Origin: Nocardioides zeae
GTDB lineage: Bacteria; Actinomycetota; Actinomycetes; Propionibacteriales; Nocardioidaceae
Length of the DNA: 64,000 nt
Direction: 5' to 3'
NCBI RefSeq assembly: GCF_010686755.1
Contig: NZ_JAAGXA010000004.1
Span: 124,001 to 188,000, forward strand
Numbering within the stretch: position 1 is the stretch's first letter; the number at the start of each line of letters is the position of its first letter. A program made the translations under genes and the position numbers. Positions 1-8,372 of this stretch are shown one piece after another. Below the pieces are notes generated by a model that was not told the origin of the DNA, made no database searches, and saw only the letters and a list, made by a program, of their open reading frames with translations.

Positions 1-222
1 CACCTCCGACGGTGCGTTGATACCGGCCTCCAGCATGACCTTCGGCCGACCGTTGGCGTCGGGACTCGTTAGCCAGTGATAGTTGATGAAGCCGTTGAGT
101 TCGACGTCTCGCTGGTTGGCGCGTTGGGCGTAACGGAGCTCGTCGTGGACGAACACGTGCCGGGGGGTGTTGCCTAGACGCGCGCGGTCGTACCAACTGC
201 TCTCGACCCGCTTGTCATCCAC
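1..222 (-). CDS. Partial unknown protein, N-terminal part, runs off left edge
   Basis: A minus-strand frame stays open from the window edge to a GTG at 222 (74 codons) and is still open up to an alternative GTG at 348. From 222 it encodes a hydrophilic stretch beginning VDDKRVESSWYDRARLGN, with later pieces such as VFVHDELRYAQ and NGFINYHW. No family is recognised. Neither start has a convincing ribosome binding site; the GTG at 348 has a G-run just upstream. The frame lies downstream of, and on the same strand as, the SIR2 operon, but a gap of about 150-275 bases separates them, so it need not belong to that operon. It could be spurious. Confidence 0.35.
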   Translation of the reverse strand, partial: MDDKRVESSWYDRARLGNTPRHVFVHDELRYAQRANQRDVELNGFINYHWLTSPDANGRPKVMLEAGINAPSEV

Positions 223-497
223 GGAGCTCAGCCTAGGGTCACGCAACCGATACGGTCTTGTACTCGCCGGCAGATCGACCCGTCGACCGGCCCTGCGAGC
301 AGCGGCTAGCGGCCGGAATTGCTGAGATGTCGCGGCCAACCGGCGCACCGGGCCCCCACGTGTACCGCCTGTGCGTCAGCGGCTGACCGCATTTGCGTGA
401 ACTGCCGCCTGATGCGAGCGCTCACTTGGCCCGATAAGGCGCGGGTGTGTTCGGCGCCGCGCTGATTCCTGGTAGTGCGCGCACTGAACCAATCTGT

Positions 498-1436
498 TCA
501 GACCGAGATGGCGCGCGCCATCACCTCCAAGTGGTTCATGATCGAAAATTCTTTGACCTTGCCGAGGCCGGGGAAATGCTGCCGCGCGTGAAGATCAACG
601 AATGCCGCCAGGCCACGATTCGTCCGAATACTTGAATCCGACGCAAACCTGACCAACTTTTCGAGCGCCTCTAGAAACTTCCCCCCGGGGTCGTCCTGGG
701 TCTCGTTGCTATCAGAGCAGAAGTGGCGTATCCGCACCATAGACCCCACCTGATAGGTCAGGTGGATAGCGACGGCGTACGCTGGCCCGCCCCCAACCTG
801 AAAACTTCTCCCTAAGGTCAGGAAGTCGCTCAAGCCTGCATAACCCGCAGAACGAAATCCTGCAACCTGAGAATTGAAGATACTCTCCCCAAGGTTCAGG
901 TAATCTTTATTTCGCGGCAATGCAGGAAATGGGTCAACAGAAAGAACCACAGGAAGACCACTGAGCGGCAAACCATAGGCCGCCGGAATGGTCCGGTCGG
1001 TGGCAATATTGTATCGAATGCTCCGGTAAGTGCGGCCGCTTAACCGAACTGACAAATCTGGTTCATGGAAGATATCGACAGGAAAATCATCTCCCGCAGC
1101 CCGACGGCCCTCAATCCAAGCAGACATCGCTTCATGGTCGGCAGACGCGTTCGACAGAACTGTAAGACCATGCCTCCGTATCAAACCGCTCGTCTGGAGA
1201 AAATCAGCAAGTTGCCGCCATTCACCGGGTCCAGAGAAGTGCCCGACCGATGGATTCAGGATCAATGAGCAAGTCAGCCCCGAGTCAGCTATCAGGTTCA
1301 ACCTGGAGTCGAGCTTTGCATCCGGCTGCTGCACGATCTCAAAGATCGGCACCACGCTGCCGCCGACGAGGCTCGCGGCGGACGCGCGGACGCCTATAAG
1401 TTCATGTTGCCGCGCTCGCATCCTAGGAAAGTACAT
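498..1436 (-). CDS. sce7725-family protein (third gene of SIR2 cassette)
   Basis: A 312-residue soluble protein. It starts at an ATG preceded by a strong GGAGGT five bases upstream and overlaps the end of the sce7726-like gene by 14 bases. I recognise it as resembling the sce7725/'beta protein' group, which is about 310 residues long and typically encoded beside sce7726-family genes. Its biochemical activity is not known to me. The N-terminus reads MYFPRMRARQHELIGVRASA, and regions such as VVPIFEIVQQ fit an alpha/beta fold. No signal peptide, membrane segment or coiled coil is visible. Base composition is AT-richer than the chromosome core: 26 of 60 bases at 901-960 are G or C. By position it should act with the two upstream genes; that is inference. 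Confidence 0.65.
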   Translation of the reverse strand: MYFPRMRARQHELIGVRASAASLVGGSVVPIFEIVQQPDAKLDSRLNLIADSGLTCSLILNPSVGHFSGPGEWRQLADFLQTSGLIRRHGLTVLSNASADHEAMSAWIEGRRAAGDDFPVDIFHEPDLSVRLSGRTYRSIRYNIATDRTIPAAYGLPLSGLPVVLSVDPFPALPRNKDYLNLGESIFNSQVAGFRSAGYAGLSDFLTLGRSFQVGGGPAYAVAIHLTYQVGSMVRIRHFCSDSNETQDDPGGKFLEALEKLVRFASDSSIRTNRGLAAFVDLHARQHFPGLGKVKEFSIMNHLEVMARAISV

Positions 1437-2295
1437 GCTTTACCTCCGTGTCTAACCAAATTCGCAAGCGCGCCATTTCAGTACGCTCTGGATCCAGACT
1501 CACCAACGCCGGTCGTAGCGGCGCCGGGAATCGTCGGAGCTCGGTTCGCGACATGTTCGTTCGCCTCCGCGAAAGCTGGCCCGCGAAGGCTCGATAGTAG
1601 TCCTCACGAACCAGTTCCACAGAAGAATCCAGAGCGGCCGCGAATATCCGCGTGTTCGGCAGATCCGGCAACTCCCGACCAGAATCCTTGAGAATCTGCG
1701 TGTACTCCGCTCGACGGAGCGATCGCATCATGGTGGAAACGTCCAGCGACTCGGCGGCGTAGGTGGCTTCGCGCACCTCGACCAACGACAGATCGTCATC
1801 GAGGGTGAGCAGACCGACATGATTGAACGCCGGTTCGGACATCACCCGGTTCATTACCCGTGGAGTTGCTACCAAACTGATTAGGGGCGCCACTTTGCCA
1901 TAGCTTCGCAATTGCGCGGGTAGGCGGCCGTACCCATCAAGGTCGCTCTTTATCTCTACCGCGTGTGCGTCCTTGCCCACGAATAGGTAATCCACTACTG
2001 ACTGCCCCACTCGGAACTCGGGGATGAGCAGCTTCAAGTCGGGTTGACGAAACTTGGCCAGTACGGCACGACGGTAAACAACGTCGCCGCGATAATTTCG
2101 ACGCAGCCACCGGTCGCATGCCCAGATGCCGGATCGCACAGTCCGATCATCCTTGAGAAAACCAGCTTCTACGAGGTCCTCAACCGCGCGGCGGGCGACA
2201 AGCAGAGTCTTCTGATCCCGGCTCATTGCGGACCGGATGACTCGCGCCGAGAGCATCGCAATGGCTACTGCGTTGGCGGAAGAGTAGCCGTTCAT
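1423..2295 (-). CDS. sce7726-family protein, PD-(D/E)XK nuclease-like
   Basis: A 290-residue protein whose ATG overlaps the SIR2-gene stop by four bases (ATGA), so translation is probably coupled. The N-terminal third resembles a DNA-binding helical region (RRAVEDLVEAGFL, WACDRWLRRNYR). Around residues 93-130 it has a nuclease-like arrangement: E93, D102 in VVDYLFVG, then E114-I-K116 in HAVEIKSDLDGYGRL, with Q128 downstream. This order fits the PD-(D/E)XK superfamily and the sce7726 family as I know it. The C-terminal half has no motif I can name. It is the middle gene of the three-gene cassette. A nuclease effector or a DNA-sensing partner are both possible. Confidence 0.65.
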   Translation of the reverse strand: MNGYSSANAVAIAMLSARVIRSAMSRDQKTLLVARRAVEDLVEAGFLKDDRTVRSGIWACDRWLRRNYRGDVVYRRAVLAKFRQPDLKLLIPEFRVGQSVVDYLFVGKDAHAVEIKSDLDGYGRLPAQLRSYGKVAPLISLVATPRVMNRVMSEPAFNHVGLLTLDDDLSLVEVREATYAAESLDVSTMMRSLRRAEYTQILKDSGRELPDLPNTRIFAAALDSSVELVREDYYRAFAGQLSRRRTNMSRTELRRFPAPLRPALVSLDPERTEMARLRIWLDTEVKHVLS

Positions 2296-3821
2296 GCGCC
2301 GCCAGCCGGGGGTCCGTACTGAAGCCAGTCGTACACCACAACCAACTTGGCATACTGGGTCGAACTCTCGAGACGAAGGTTACGGCGGACTTCGAGAAAG
2401 TCGCGGAGGCCCGCAGCATCCGTAGTGGCATCGAGCACAGCCCACGGGGCACTTAGCACGCCCTCCTCGCCTACTTTTGCTAGGAGTTGCGAGAAAGTGG
2501 TGGCGGACGACGTCCCCCGGTGGGACAAATTGGTTCGATCTCGGCGCATGTAAGCCAGGATCTTCGCAGGTACGGTGACCCCATCTACGAGTGCTCCGGT
2601 GTCATCTAGAAAGCCGCCGAGGCGAAGGTGCTTCCAATATGGCACAAACCAATTACTAGCGAACGACTTTCCGAAGGCCTCCTCGACAACTTGCTTGCTC
2701 GGAAGGCCGCGATCGGGGGCGCCAATAACATCGTCGACAAGATCCCACCGAGACAAACCGATAACGCCCTTAACAGTCATCTTGGCGCCGACGCCGAAAA
2801 CGACGTCCAACGGGTCATCGGGCGAGTCGATATCGGAGATCTGAACCAGACGGCCATCGGGGTCGTTGCTTTTCACTAGCTCGTAAACCTGATTCTTCAA
2901 CTGCCGGAGGACCCTTGCGGGGAGCGCACGTTCGCGTACTCCGAGCGCCCTGAAAACATCAATGAAGTCCGGAACCACGACCTCGTGGGCCTCGAGCGTC
3001 TCGCCCTCGACCTGAAGAGTCCGCGACCTCACGCCCTCTTCACCAGAAGAACTCCACCGTACGAAGATAAGTCGGTCCTTCAACTTCTCCGCGTTTTTCC
3101 CCCGCAGTGCGATGACAAGCGACCTCAGAATCTCCTGCACATTTGAATCACCGAGGCTATATCCGATGAAAATAACTGGATGCTCTACGAAAAAGGTCAT
3201 CAACTTAGCGGCCAAGTAAGCATCGCGAGCCCTGAAGTCCTCGTAGTCTTCGTGCGTCACCACGATAGATTCGGGCGAATCGCACGAGCCGTGAATCATG
3301 TAGATCTCGGCAATTCCCTGCGGATCCGAAAAAAGGAGCTTGTCCTGTCCGGCGAACACGGTGTAATCAGGGAAAGCAACAGACAAAAGTTTATCGTAGT
3401 TTGTCGTCACGATGCCTTCGACATTTGCGGAGCGCAATGTCTCGAACTCCGCGGCATACGCAGGCGGAATGACAAATCCGACCAGTGAATCTGTGAAGAA
3501 TTTAGCAATTTCGATTTTGAGCGCGGAAGCAGGTGTCGACACGTCGTCGGCATGCGCCGAGCGCGACGCCTCGAATCTGGAGTCGCTCCACCAAACCGGG
3601 TAGAAGTCGGCGGCAATCAGAGACGCGGCTGCGGTGAGATCGCCGGAGGCAAGCCCGCGATAGTACTCAAAGGGGTGGCTCGTGAACGCCGAGAAGTGTC
3701 GCAGAAGTCCCTCCCACGTCGGCAGGTCGGCGTATCTTCGAGAAAGTCCCGAACCTACGAAGAGGTATGGCGACGCCATCTTCCGCAGGTGTGACGACAA
3801 AAACTCATACGCTTCCCCCAT
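2292..3821 (-). CDS. SIR2-domain protein, probable NAD+-consuming defence effector
   Basis: A 509-residue protein. An upstream in-frame extension exists, but the ATG at 3821 is chosen because the SIR2 fold begins directly after it and a TACACT hexamer ends six bases before it, as in leaderless actinobacterial genes. SIR2 motifs appear in order: FVGSGLSRRY with GSGLS at residues 23-27, PTWEGLL at 34-40, TTNYD at 139-143 with candidate catalytic N141, MIHG at 175-178 with H177, and FIGYSLGDSNV at 218-228. These match SIR2 domains of bacterial immune proteins that cleave NAD+. Residues from about 280 to 509 are of unknown fold and may sense the trigger or bind the partners. It is first in a coupled operon with the sce7726- and sce7725-like genes. 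Confidence 0.85.
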   Translation of the reverse strand: MGEAYEFLSSHLRKMASPYLFVGSGLSRRYADLPTWEGLLRHFSAFTSHPFEYYRGLASGDLTAAASLIAADFYPVWWSDSRFEASRSAHADDVSTPASALKIEIAKFFTDSLVGFVIPPAYAAEFETLRSANVEGIVTTNYDKLLSVAFPDYTVFAGQDKLLFSDPQGIAEIYMIHGSCDSPESIVVTHEDYEDFRARDAYLAAKLMTFFVEHPVIFIGYSLGDSNVQEILRSLVIALRGKNAEKLKDRLIFVRWSSSGEEGVRSRTLQVEGETLEAHEVVVPDFIDVFRALGVRERALPARVLRQLKNQVYELVKSNDPDGRLVQISDIDSPDDPLDVVFGVGAKMTVKGVIGLSRWDLVDDVIGAPDRGLPSKQVVEEAFGKSFASNWFVPYWKHLRLGGFLDDTGALVDGVTVPAKILAYMRRDRTNLSHRGTSSATTFSQLLAKVGEEGVLSAPWAVLDATTDAAGLRDFLEVRRNLRLESSTQYAKLVVVYDWLQYGPPAGGA

Positions 3822-3827
3822 GCCGGC

Positions 3828-3833
3828 AGTGTA
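3828..3833 (-). promoter_or_regulatory. -10 hexamer of the SIR2 operon, leaderless type
   Basis: On the minus strand TACACT is followed by six bases and then the ATG at 3821, so transcription would start at or next to the start codon. No good -35 box is visible, and no Shine-Dalgarno sequence precedes the ATG. Confidence 0.5.
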
Positions 3834-4082
3834 ACGTTTGCGAGAGCGGCGGAATGGGTTTTTGCAGATCCCATAGACGCGGTACTTTCGCACAACAGGC
3901 GAGCCTCGCGTGTGCCTCGCCGAGGTCTTCGTAGCGGAGCGAACCCAGCACGATGCCAGAACGCACCGGTGGAGATCGCACCGCGAAGGCTCCTCGAAAC
4001 CTGTAGCCACGTCAGGGTCAGATCGGCTCGGCCCCCTGGCCGACGTTAGGTCGGCGACGAATCGAAGGGAGCGCGAACTTGG

Positions 4083-4155
4083 TGGAGCCTAGGGGACTCG
4101 AACCCCTAACCCCCTGCTTGCAAAGCAGGTGCGCTACCAATTGCGCCAAGGCCCC
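4083..4155 (-). tRNA. tRNA-Ala (TGC anticodon)
   Basis: The minus strand folds into a full cloverleaf. The acceptor stem is GGGGCCT with AGGCTCC. The anticodon stem-loop CCTGC-TTTGCAA-GCAGG carries TGC, and the T arm contains GGTTCGAGTCCCC with A as discriminator. The CCA end appears to be encoded (4080-4082). The 3' end faces the AT-rich SIR2 block, as expected if an element integrated at the 3' end of the tRNA gene. No second copy of the 3' end was seen within the window. Confidence 0.97.
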
Positions 4156-4204
4156 TCACGCGTCGTACCGACGCGGTGCGCCGCATCCGCGGCGCGAACA
4201 CAAA

Positions 4205-4327
4205 CTACTTGGACACCGGGTCCGTCGCCTCAGCCCAGAGCGTCTGCTCGGCCTTGCTCTCGTCCATCTTCTTCTTGGCCAGGAGCACCCCGCCGACGGC
4301 GAGCAGCGTGACGATGATCTTCTTCAT
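4205..4327 (-). CDS. DLW-39 family microprotein
   Basis: A 40-residue protein with a short hydrophobic N-terminal helix ([17 protein letters not shown]), a KKK patch and the tail [11 protein letters not shown]. This matches the small DLW-39 family that sits near the gyrA/tRNA-Ile/tRNA-Ala region in actinobacteria; here the name-giving DLW is TLW. AGGAGG lies 11 bases before the ATG. It probably sits in the membrane with the C-terminus in the cytoplasm. Its function is unknown. It lies just upstream of tRNA-Ala on the same strand. Confidence 0.8.
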   Translation of the reverse strand: MKKIIVTLLAVGGVLLAKKKMDESKAEQTLWAEATDPVSK

Positions 4328-4483
4328 GGACTCCGGGCCTCCTGAGCAGGTCGAACGACGTCCGAGGCTACCCCACCCGACTGACCGGTGACGCACCACC
4401 CGTTCGGGCCTACGATGCGTGGGCCAGGTCACATGCCACTGGCAGAGAGCACCGTCCAGACCGACCCTCGGGGGTAGAACGAC

Positions 4484-5410
4484 ATGAAGAAGCTCCTCCG
4501 CGCCGCAGCATGCGCGCTCACGCTCGGCCTCGCGACCGTCGCGGCCGGCTCCGGAACGACCGCGCAGGCCGCGGCCCCGACGTACCGCGAGGGCAACCTC
4601 GCCACCGCCGTAGCCAACTTCTTCGCGAGCCCGGCCTACCTGCCCGGCGTGAACAACTGGAGCTGCACGCCGAGCCCGGAGCACCCGGAGCCCGTCATCC
4701 TCCAGCACGCGACCTTCGTCAACTTCGGCTCCAACTTCGTGAAGCTCGCGCCGCGGCTGCTCAACGAGGGGTACTGCGTCTACGCGCAGAACTACGGCAT
4801 GACCCTCTCCTCCTTTGGCCGCGTTGGCGGCCTCGGCGCGGTCGAGAAGTCGGTCGCCTCCTTCGGCGCCTTCGTCGACCAGGTGCGCACCCGCACGGGC
4901 TCCGCGAAGGTCGACGTCGTCGGGCACAGCCAGGGCGGCCTGATCGCCTACGCCTACATCAAGTCCGGTGGCGCCTCGAAGATCGACGACTACGTCGCGT
5001 GGGGCGGCAGCCAGAACGGCACCACCCTCAACGGCATCGCCACCCTCGGCCAGTCGCTCCGCCTCCTCGGCTTCGCGGAGGGCTTCGCCGGCCTCCTGCA
5101 GGCGCCCGGCGTCACCGACCAGGCGCGCGGCAGCCGCTTCATGAACCAGTTCCTCGCCGACCCGACCGTGCCCGCGGGCCCGGACTACCTGACGATCCAG
5201 ACGCGGTACGACGCGGTCGTCACCCCCTACGCCACCCAGTCCATCCCGGGCGCCGAGAACGTCGTGCTCCAAGACCTGTGCGGCGACAACCGCGTCGGCC
5301 ACGTCGGGCTGTTCCTCGACGAGCCGACCCTGCAGCTCACCGTCAACGCCCTCAACGGCGGCCCCGAGGGCTTCCAGCCCGAGTGCCGCGGCTACGGCCC
5401 GGCGCTCTGA
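4484..5410 (+). CDS. Secreted lipase/esterase, alpha/beta hydrolase
   Basis: A 308-residue exported hydrolase. A signal peptide covers about residues 1-30 (basic start, hydrophobic core, AQAAA cleavage region). The nucleophile elbow is VVGHSQGG with S149. D243 (in [10 protein letters not shown]) and H273 (in NRVGHVGLF) are the likely remaining triad members. The QHATF segment at 74-78 corresponds to the oxyanion HG region of class 2 triacylglycerol lipases. Four cysteines (61, 98, 266, 301) could form two disulfides outside the cell. A GGGGGTAG ribosome binding site precedes the ATG. The substrate is probably acylglycerols or short-chain esters. A hairpin terminator follows at 5425-5462. Confidence 0.88.
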   Translation: MKKLLRAAACALTLGLATVAAGSGTTAQAAAPTYREGNLATAVANFFASPAYLPGVNNWSCTPSPEHPEPVILQHATFVNFGSNFVKLAPRLLNEGYCVYAQNYGMTLSSFGRVGGLGAVEKSVASFGAFVDQVRTRTGSAKVDVVGHSQGGLIAYAYIKSGGASKIDDYVAWGGSQNGTTLNGIATLGQSLRLLGFAEGFAGLLQAPGVTDQARGSRFMNQFLADPTVPAGPDYLTIQTRYDAVVTPYATQSIPGAENVVLQDLCGDNRVGHVGLFLDEPTLQLTVNALNGGPEGFQPECRGYGPAL

Positions 5411-5424
5411 GCTGAGACCGCAGT

Positions 5425-5462
5425 CGGCGAAGGCGCTCAGCGCTCCCTGAGCGCCTTCGCCG
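5425..5462. terminator. Bidirectional hairpin terminator, lipase / small ORF
   Basis: A 16-bp perfect inverted repeat (CGGCGAAGGCGCTCAG and its complement) with a 6-base loop lies between convergent genes. It overlaps the 3' end of the minus-strand gene by some 26 bases. There is no long T tract. Confidence 0.75.
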
Positions 5463-5748
5463 GCAGGTCCTCCACCGCGACGTACCCCTCGTCCACCAGC
5501 CGCCGCAGGAACCGGGCCACCGTGAAGCGCCGGCGCTTGGGGTCCCGCACCTCGACCGTCGGCACCTCGTCCCGTGTCACCAGCCGCGGCCACCACGGCA
5601 CCCCGAGCACGCGCCGCCGCTCCCGCAGCTCGATCCGGTAGCGGAACACCTGCGCCGGCGTCCCCGGGGGCGAGTGCGCGTAGACCTGCAGGAAGTACGG
5701 CGCGGGCAGCTCCGGCAGGTTGAACTCCCGCGACGGCACCACGCTCAC
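5437..5748 (-). CDS. Small basic protein of unknown function
   Basis: A 103-residue protein from the GTG at 5748. I chose this start because TAGGCT ends seven bases upstream, the leaderless arrangement seen elsewhere here; GTGs at 5742 and 5739 are alternatives. It is rich in Arg and Pro. The first half has [20 protein letters not shown], and the end has a [24 protein letters not shown] segment resembling a small helical binding region. No family is recognised. It is divergent from the TY-Chap-like gene, with 46 bases between starts, so the two may share regulation. Confidence 0.6.
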   Translation of the reverse strand: MSVVPSREFNLPELPAPYFLQVYAHSPPGTPAQVFRYRIELRERRRVLGVPWWPRLVTRDEVPTVEVRDPKRRRFTVARFLRRLVDEGYVAVEDLPAKALRER

Positions 5749-5794
5749 CCGCCGTAGCCTAGGTCGCGTCACGCGATTCCGGCACGATGGCTGC

Positions 5795-6796
5795 ATGACC
5801 GAATGGGACGCCTTCACCGACGACCTCCTCGCCGCCCTCCGGACCGTCGGGGACCGCGTCTTCCTCATCGTCTCGGCGCGCGGCGACGACCTGGCCTACG
5901 TCCAGTTCGCCGGCGGTCCCGACGACATCGCCGCGGAGGCCTCCGGCGGGCACCCGGGAGCCCGGACCGGACTCCTCGCCGACCACGGCTGGCAGACGCC
6001 CCACCGCCGCGAGCCCAACTGGCGCTCCCCGCTGCTCGTCCCCGCGACCACAGCCGACCTCCGCGCCCTCGCCGCGCGTTGCGTCGCCGCGCTCCGCGTC
6101 GCCTACGGCACCAAGTCCCCCGCCGACCTCACCTACCGCGCCTGGCGCGAGCCGCAGTCCGCCCCACGGGGCGTCACCTGGCCGCAGAAGCGGTGGGACG
6201 ACCTCGATCCCGGCGAGGACCCCCTGCGGTTCCCCGACCTCGAGCCCGACCGCGCTGTGCCCTCGGCCCCGACCCAGGCGGAGCGCGCGTCCTGGAAGGC
6301 CATGGACCCCGCCGACGTCGTCCGCGTGCTCGACCACTGGGCGACGCAGGCGTGGCCGCTCGCGGAGGACGCGGCGTACGACGTCGCCACCCAGCTCGGC
6401 TGGGAGATCGAGGTGGAGGACGGCAAGCGGTACGTCGTCAACCGGGCCGACGGCCTCACCCTCCCCGACGTGTCCCTCGAGAGGCGCCGGGGCCAGCTCA
6501 GCCGCCTGCGGCTGTGGACCACCGACGCCATCCGCGCCGTCTCCCGCGAGTCCGCCGCCTTCCTCGGGGACAGGTTCGCGGCGACCGCCGCAGCCGGTAC
6601 GACGCGCTGGGGCCCCGCGACGGACGCCGAGGCCCGCCGGGACGACCCCGTGAGCCGCACCCGGCACTGGACCCTGGCGAACGGGGCCCGCATCGGGCTC
6701 AGCCTGTCCGCGAAGAGCGTCACCGCCGAGGTCATGAGCCCGCAGGGCGTCGCGTGGCAGCAGCAGGACGACGACAACTACTACGCCGGCTACTGA
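5795..6796 (+). CDS. TY-Chap domain protein (putative peptide-binding chaperone)
   Basis: A 333-residue soluble protein. The N-terminal ~125 residues fit the TY-Chap domain pattern: WDAFTDDLLAALRTVGD, a strand pair ending LAYVQFAGG, an acidic EASGG segment, then GWQTPHRREPNWRSPLL and a conserved end SPADLTYRAW. The family is described as related to YbjN and type III secretion chaperones and is thought to bind peptides; no enzyme activity is implied. The C-terminal half (from about residue 165, WKAMDPADVVRVLDHWATQAW) is a separate helical domain I do not recognise. The ATG at 5795 is used. It lies directly upstream of a repeat and the Wadjet operon on the same strand, which may be coincidence. 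Confidence 0.65.
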   Translation: MTEWDAFTDDLLAALRTVGDRVFLIVSARGDDLAYVQFAGGPDDIAAEASGGHPGARTGLLADHGWQTPHRREPNWRSPLLVPATTADLRALAARCVAALRVAYGTKSPADLTYRAWREPQSAPRGVTWPQKRWDDLDPGEDPLRFPDLEPDRAVPSAPTQAERASWKAMDPADVVRVLDHWATQAWPLAEDAAYDVATQLGWEIEVEDGKRYVVNRADGLTLPDVSLERRRGQLSRLRLWTTDAIRAVSRESAAFLGDRFAATAAAGTTRWGPATDAEARRDDPVSRTRHWTLANGARIGLSLSAKSVTAEVMSPQGVAWQQQDDDNYYAGY

Positions 6797-6801
6797 CCCC
6801 C

Positions 6802-6866
6802 GCGCCGTACCCCCCGGGTCGTGGTGCGAGCCCTGCGGAAACCGGCGGCCTCACACCACGATCGGG
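6802..6866 (+). repeat. Palindromic repeat A, copy 1
   Basis: A ~65-bp imperfect dyad beginning GCGCCGTACC. The left arm has GGGTCGTGGTGCGAG and the right arm CCTCACACCACGATC, with an inner CTGCGGAAACC loop. The same sequence recurs in the same orientation at 13609 and 13828, so copies bracket the Wadjet operon. Confidence 0.85.
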
Positions 6867-6923
6867 GAGGGGAGAGACTCGACCAGCCCCGGACCGTCAC
6901 ACCCCACTGGCAGGATGCCGGGC

Positions 6924-8372
6924 ATGTCAGCTCTCGCCACGGCGCTCGCCTACCGGCGCCTCGTCGAGCAGAGTGCCGCGCTCCGGCTCCTCCGGGCCGA
7001 CCACGCCCCGGTGATCGCTGCAGTTCTCGCGGAGCACCTCGGCGCGCCGGGTGCCCGCATGGCGGCCGATGATCTCTACGAGCTCGTCGACGCCGACCTC
7101 GAGGTGCTGCGCGACCACGTCGACCTGCCGCAGAACGCCCGCGGCTACTGCGACGACTGGCGCTCGGCCGGATTCCTCGTGCGTCGGCCGGCTGCGGAAG
7201 CGCGCGGTGAGACCCTCGAGCTCTCGCCTGACGCCGTCGTGGCCCTGCGCATGCTCGCCCAGCTGGAGGCACCCCGCTCCGCGATCACGCAGTCCCGCCT
7301 GGTCAACCTCGCCCAGGCGGTGCGGCAGCTGGCGATCGACACCGATCCGGACGTGTCCCGGCGGCTCGACGCACTCCGCGCCGAGCGGCAACAGATCGAC
7401 GAGCAGATCGCCCGGGTCGCCGCAGGCGAGGTCGATGTGCTCAACGAACGTCAGACGCGGGAGCGCCTGCAGGAGGTGCTCCTGCAGGCGCGCGACCTCC
7501 CCGGCGACTTCGCCGGTGTCCGCGCTCGCTTCGAGGAGCTGAACCACCAGCTGCGCGCCAGCATCCTCGACTCCGACGACCCGGGTTCGGTCCTCGACGA
7601 CGTCTTCCGCGGCGTCGACCTCATCGAGTCCTCCGACGAGGGTCAGACCTTCAGCGCGTTCTCCGCGCTCCTCCGCGACGCCGAGCGGTCCTCCGAGCTC
7701 GAGTCCGATCTCGCCGCGGTGCTCGACCGCGCCGTGGTCGACATGCTCGAGCCGGCGTCGCGCCGTGCGCTGCGCTCGCTCGTGCGCGACCTGAAGCGCG
7801 GCAGCCGCGAGGTGCATGGCGTGCTGACGGAGTTCGCCCGCGGTCTGCGCCGTTACGTCTTCTCGCAGGAGTTCCAACGCGACCGGGCGCTGCGCGACGC
7901 CGTGCAGGAGGCGCTTGCCGCTGCGGTTCCCGCGAGCAGGCACCTCAAGCCGTACGCCGCGCTCGACCGCGAGCTGGAGCTCTCGACCCTCCGCATGGCG
8001 AGCGTCGGCGAGATCGCGGTCCACGACCCCACGGAGTTCGACACCGGCGCGACGCTCGCTGCCGCCGAGCCCGCCGAGGTCGACCTGGCAGCCCTCGCTG
8101 CGATCGCACGGGAGAGCGAGATCGACTTCGTGGAGCTCATCGACAACGTCAACGCGGTCGTCGACAGCCAGGGCGAGGTCACCGTCGCCGGGGTCCTCGC
8201 CGTCGCGCCCGCCACCCAGGGGCTGGCGAGCGTCGTGGGACTTCTCTCGCTCGCGATGGCGCACGGGCAGGTGAGGAGCGACGTGACCGAGCTGCTGGCG
8301 TGGACCGGCGCTGACGGCGTCCCCCGTGCCGCCGAGGTCATCACCCACGTGTTCACCAGGAGGATCGCATGA
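6924..8372 (+). CDS. jetA: Wadjet protein JetA (DUF3375 family)
   Basis: A 482-residue protein (485 from an alternative ATG at 6915) of the DUF3375 family, the MukF/kleisin-like subunit of type I Wadjet, an SMC-like complex that recognises and cuts closed circular plasmid DNA. The N-terminal ~100 residues form a winged-helix-like part (LAYRRLVEQSAALRLLRADH, YCDDWRSAGFLVRR). A long helical middle includes LRAERQQIDEQIARVAAGE, and the C-terminus has another winged-helix-like segment ending AAEVITHVFTRRIA. The stop overlaps the jetB start by four bases. No clear Shine-Dalgarno precedes either start; CAGGAT lies seven bases before the ATG at 6924. Confidence 0.88.
   Translation: MSALATALAYRRLVEQSAALRLLRADHAPVIAAVLAEHLGAPGARMAADDLYELVDADLEVLRDHVDLPQNARGYCDDWRSAGFLVRRPAAEARGETLELSPDAVVALRMLAQLEAPRSAITQSRLVNLAQAVRQLAIDTDPDVSRRLDALRAERQQIDEQIARVAAGEVDVLNERQTRERLQEVLLQARDLPGDFAGVRARFEELNHQLRASILDSDDPGSVLDDVFRGVDLIESSDEGQTFSAFSALLRDAERSSELESDLAAVLDRAVVDMLEPASRRALRSLVRDLKRGSREVHGVLTEFARGLRRYVFSQEFQRDRALRDAVQEALAAAVPASRHLKPYAALDRELELSTLRMASVGEIAVHDPTEFDTGATLAAAEPAEVDLAALAAIARESEIDFVELIDNVNAVVDSQGEVTVAGVLAVAPATQGLASVVGLLSLAMAHGQVRSDVTELLAWTGADGVPRAAEVITHVFTRRIA

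Noticed and set aside
4080..4155. Second copy of the tRNA-Ala 3' end as an attachment site within the window
   Set aside because: Looked for AGGGGACTCGAACCCC-like sequence in 1-4079 and none was seen; the partner site, if any, is outside.
4205..5596. 463-codon minus frame over the lipase
   Set aside because: Only its last 40 codons (DLW-39) are real; the remainder is antisense to the lipase.
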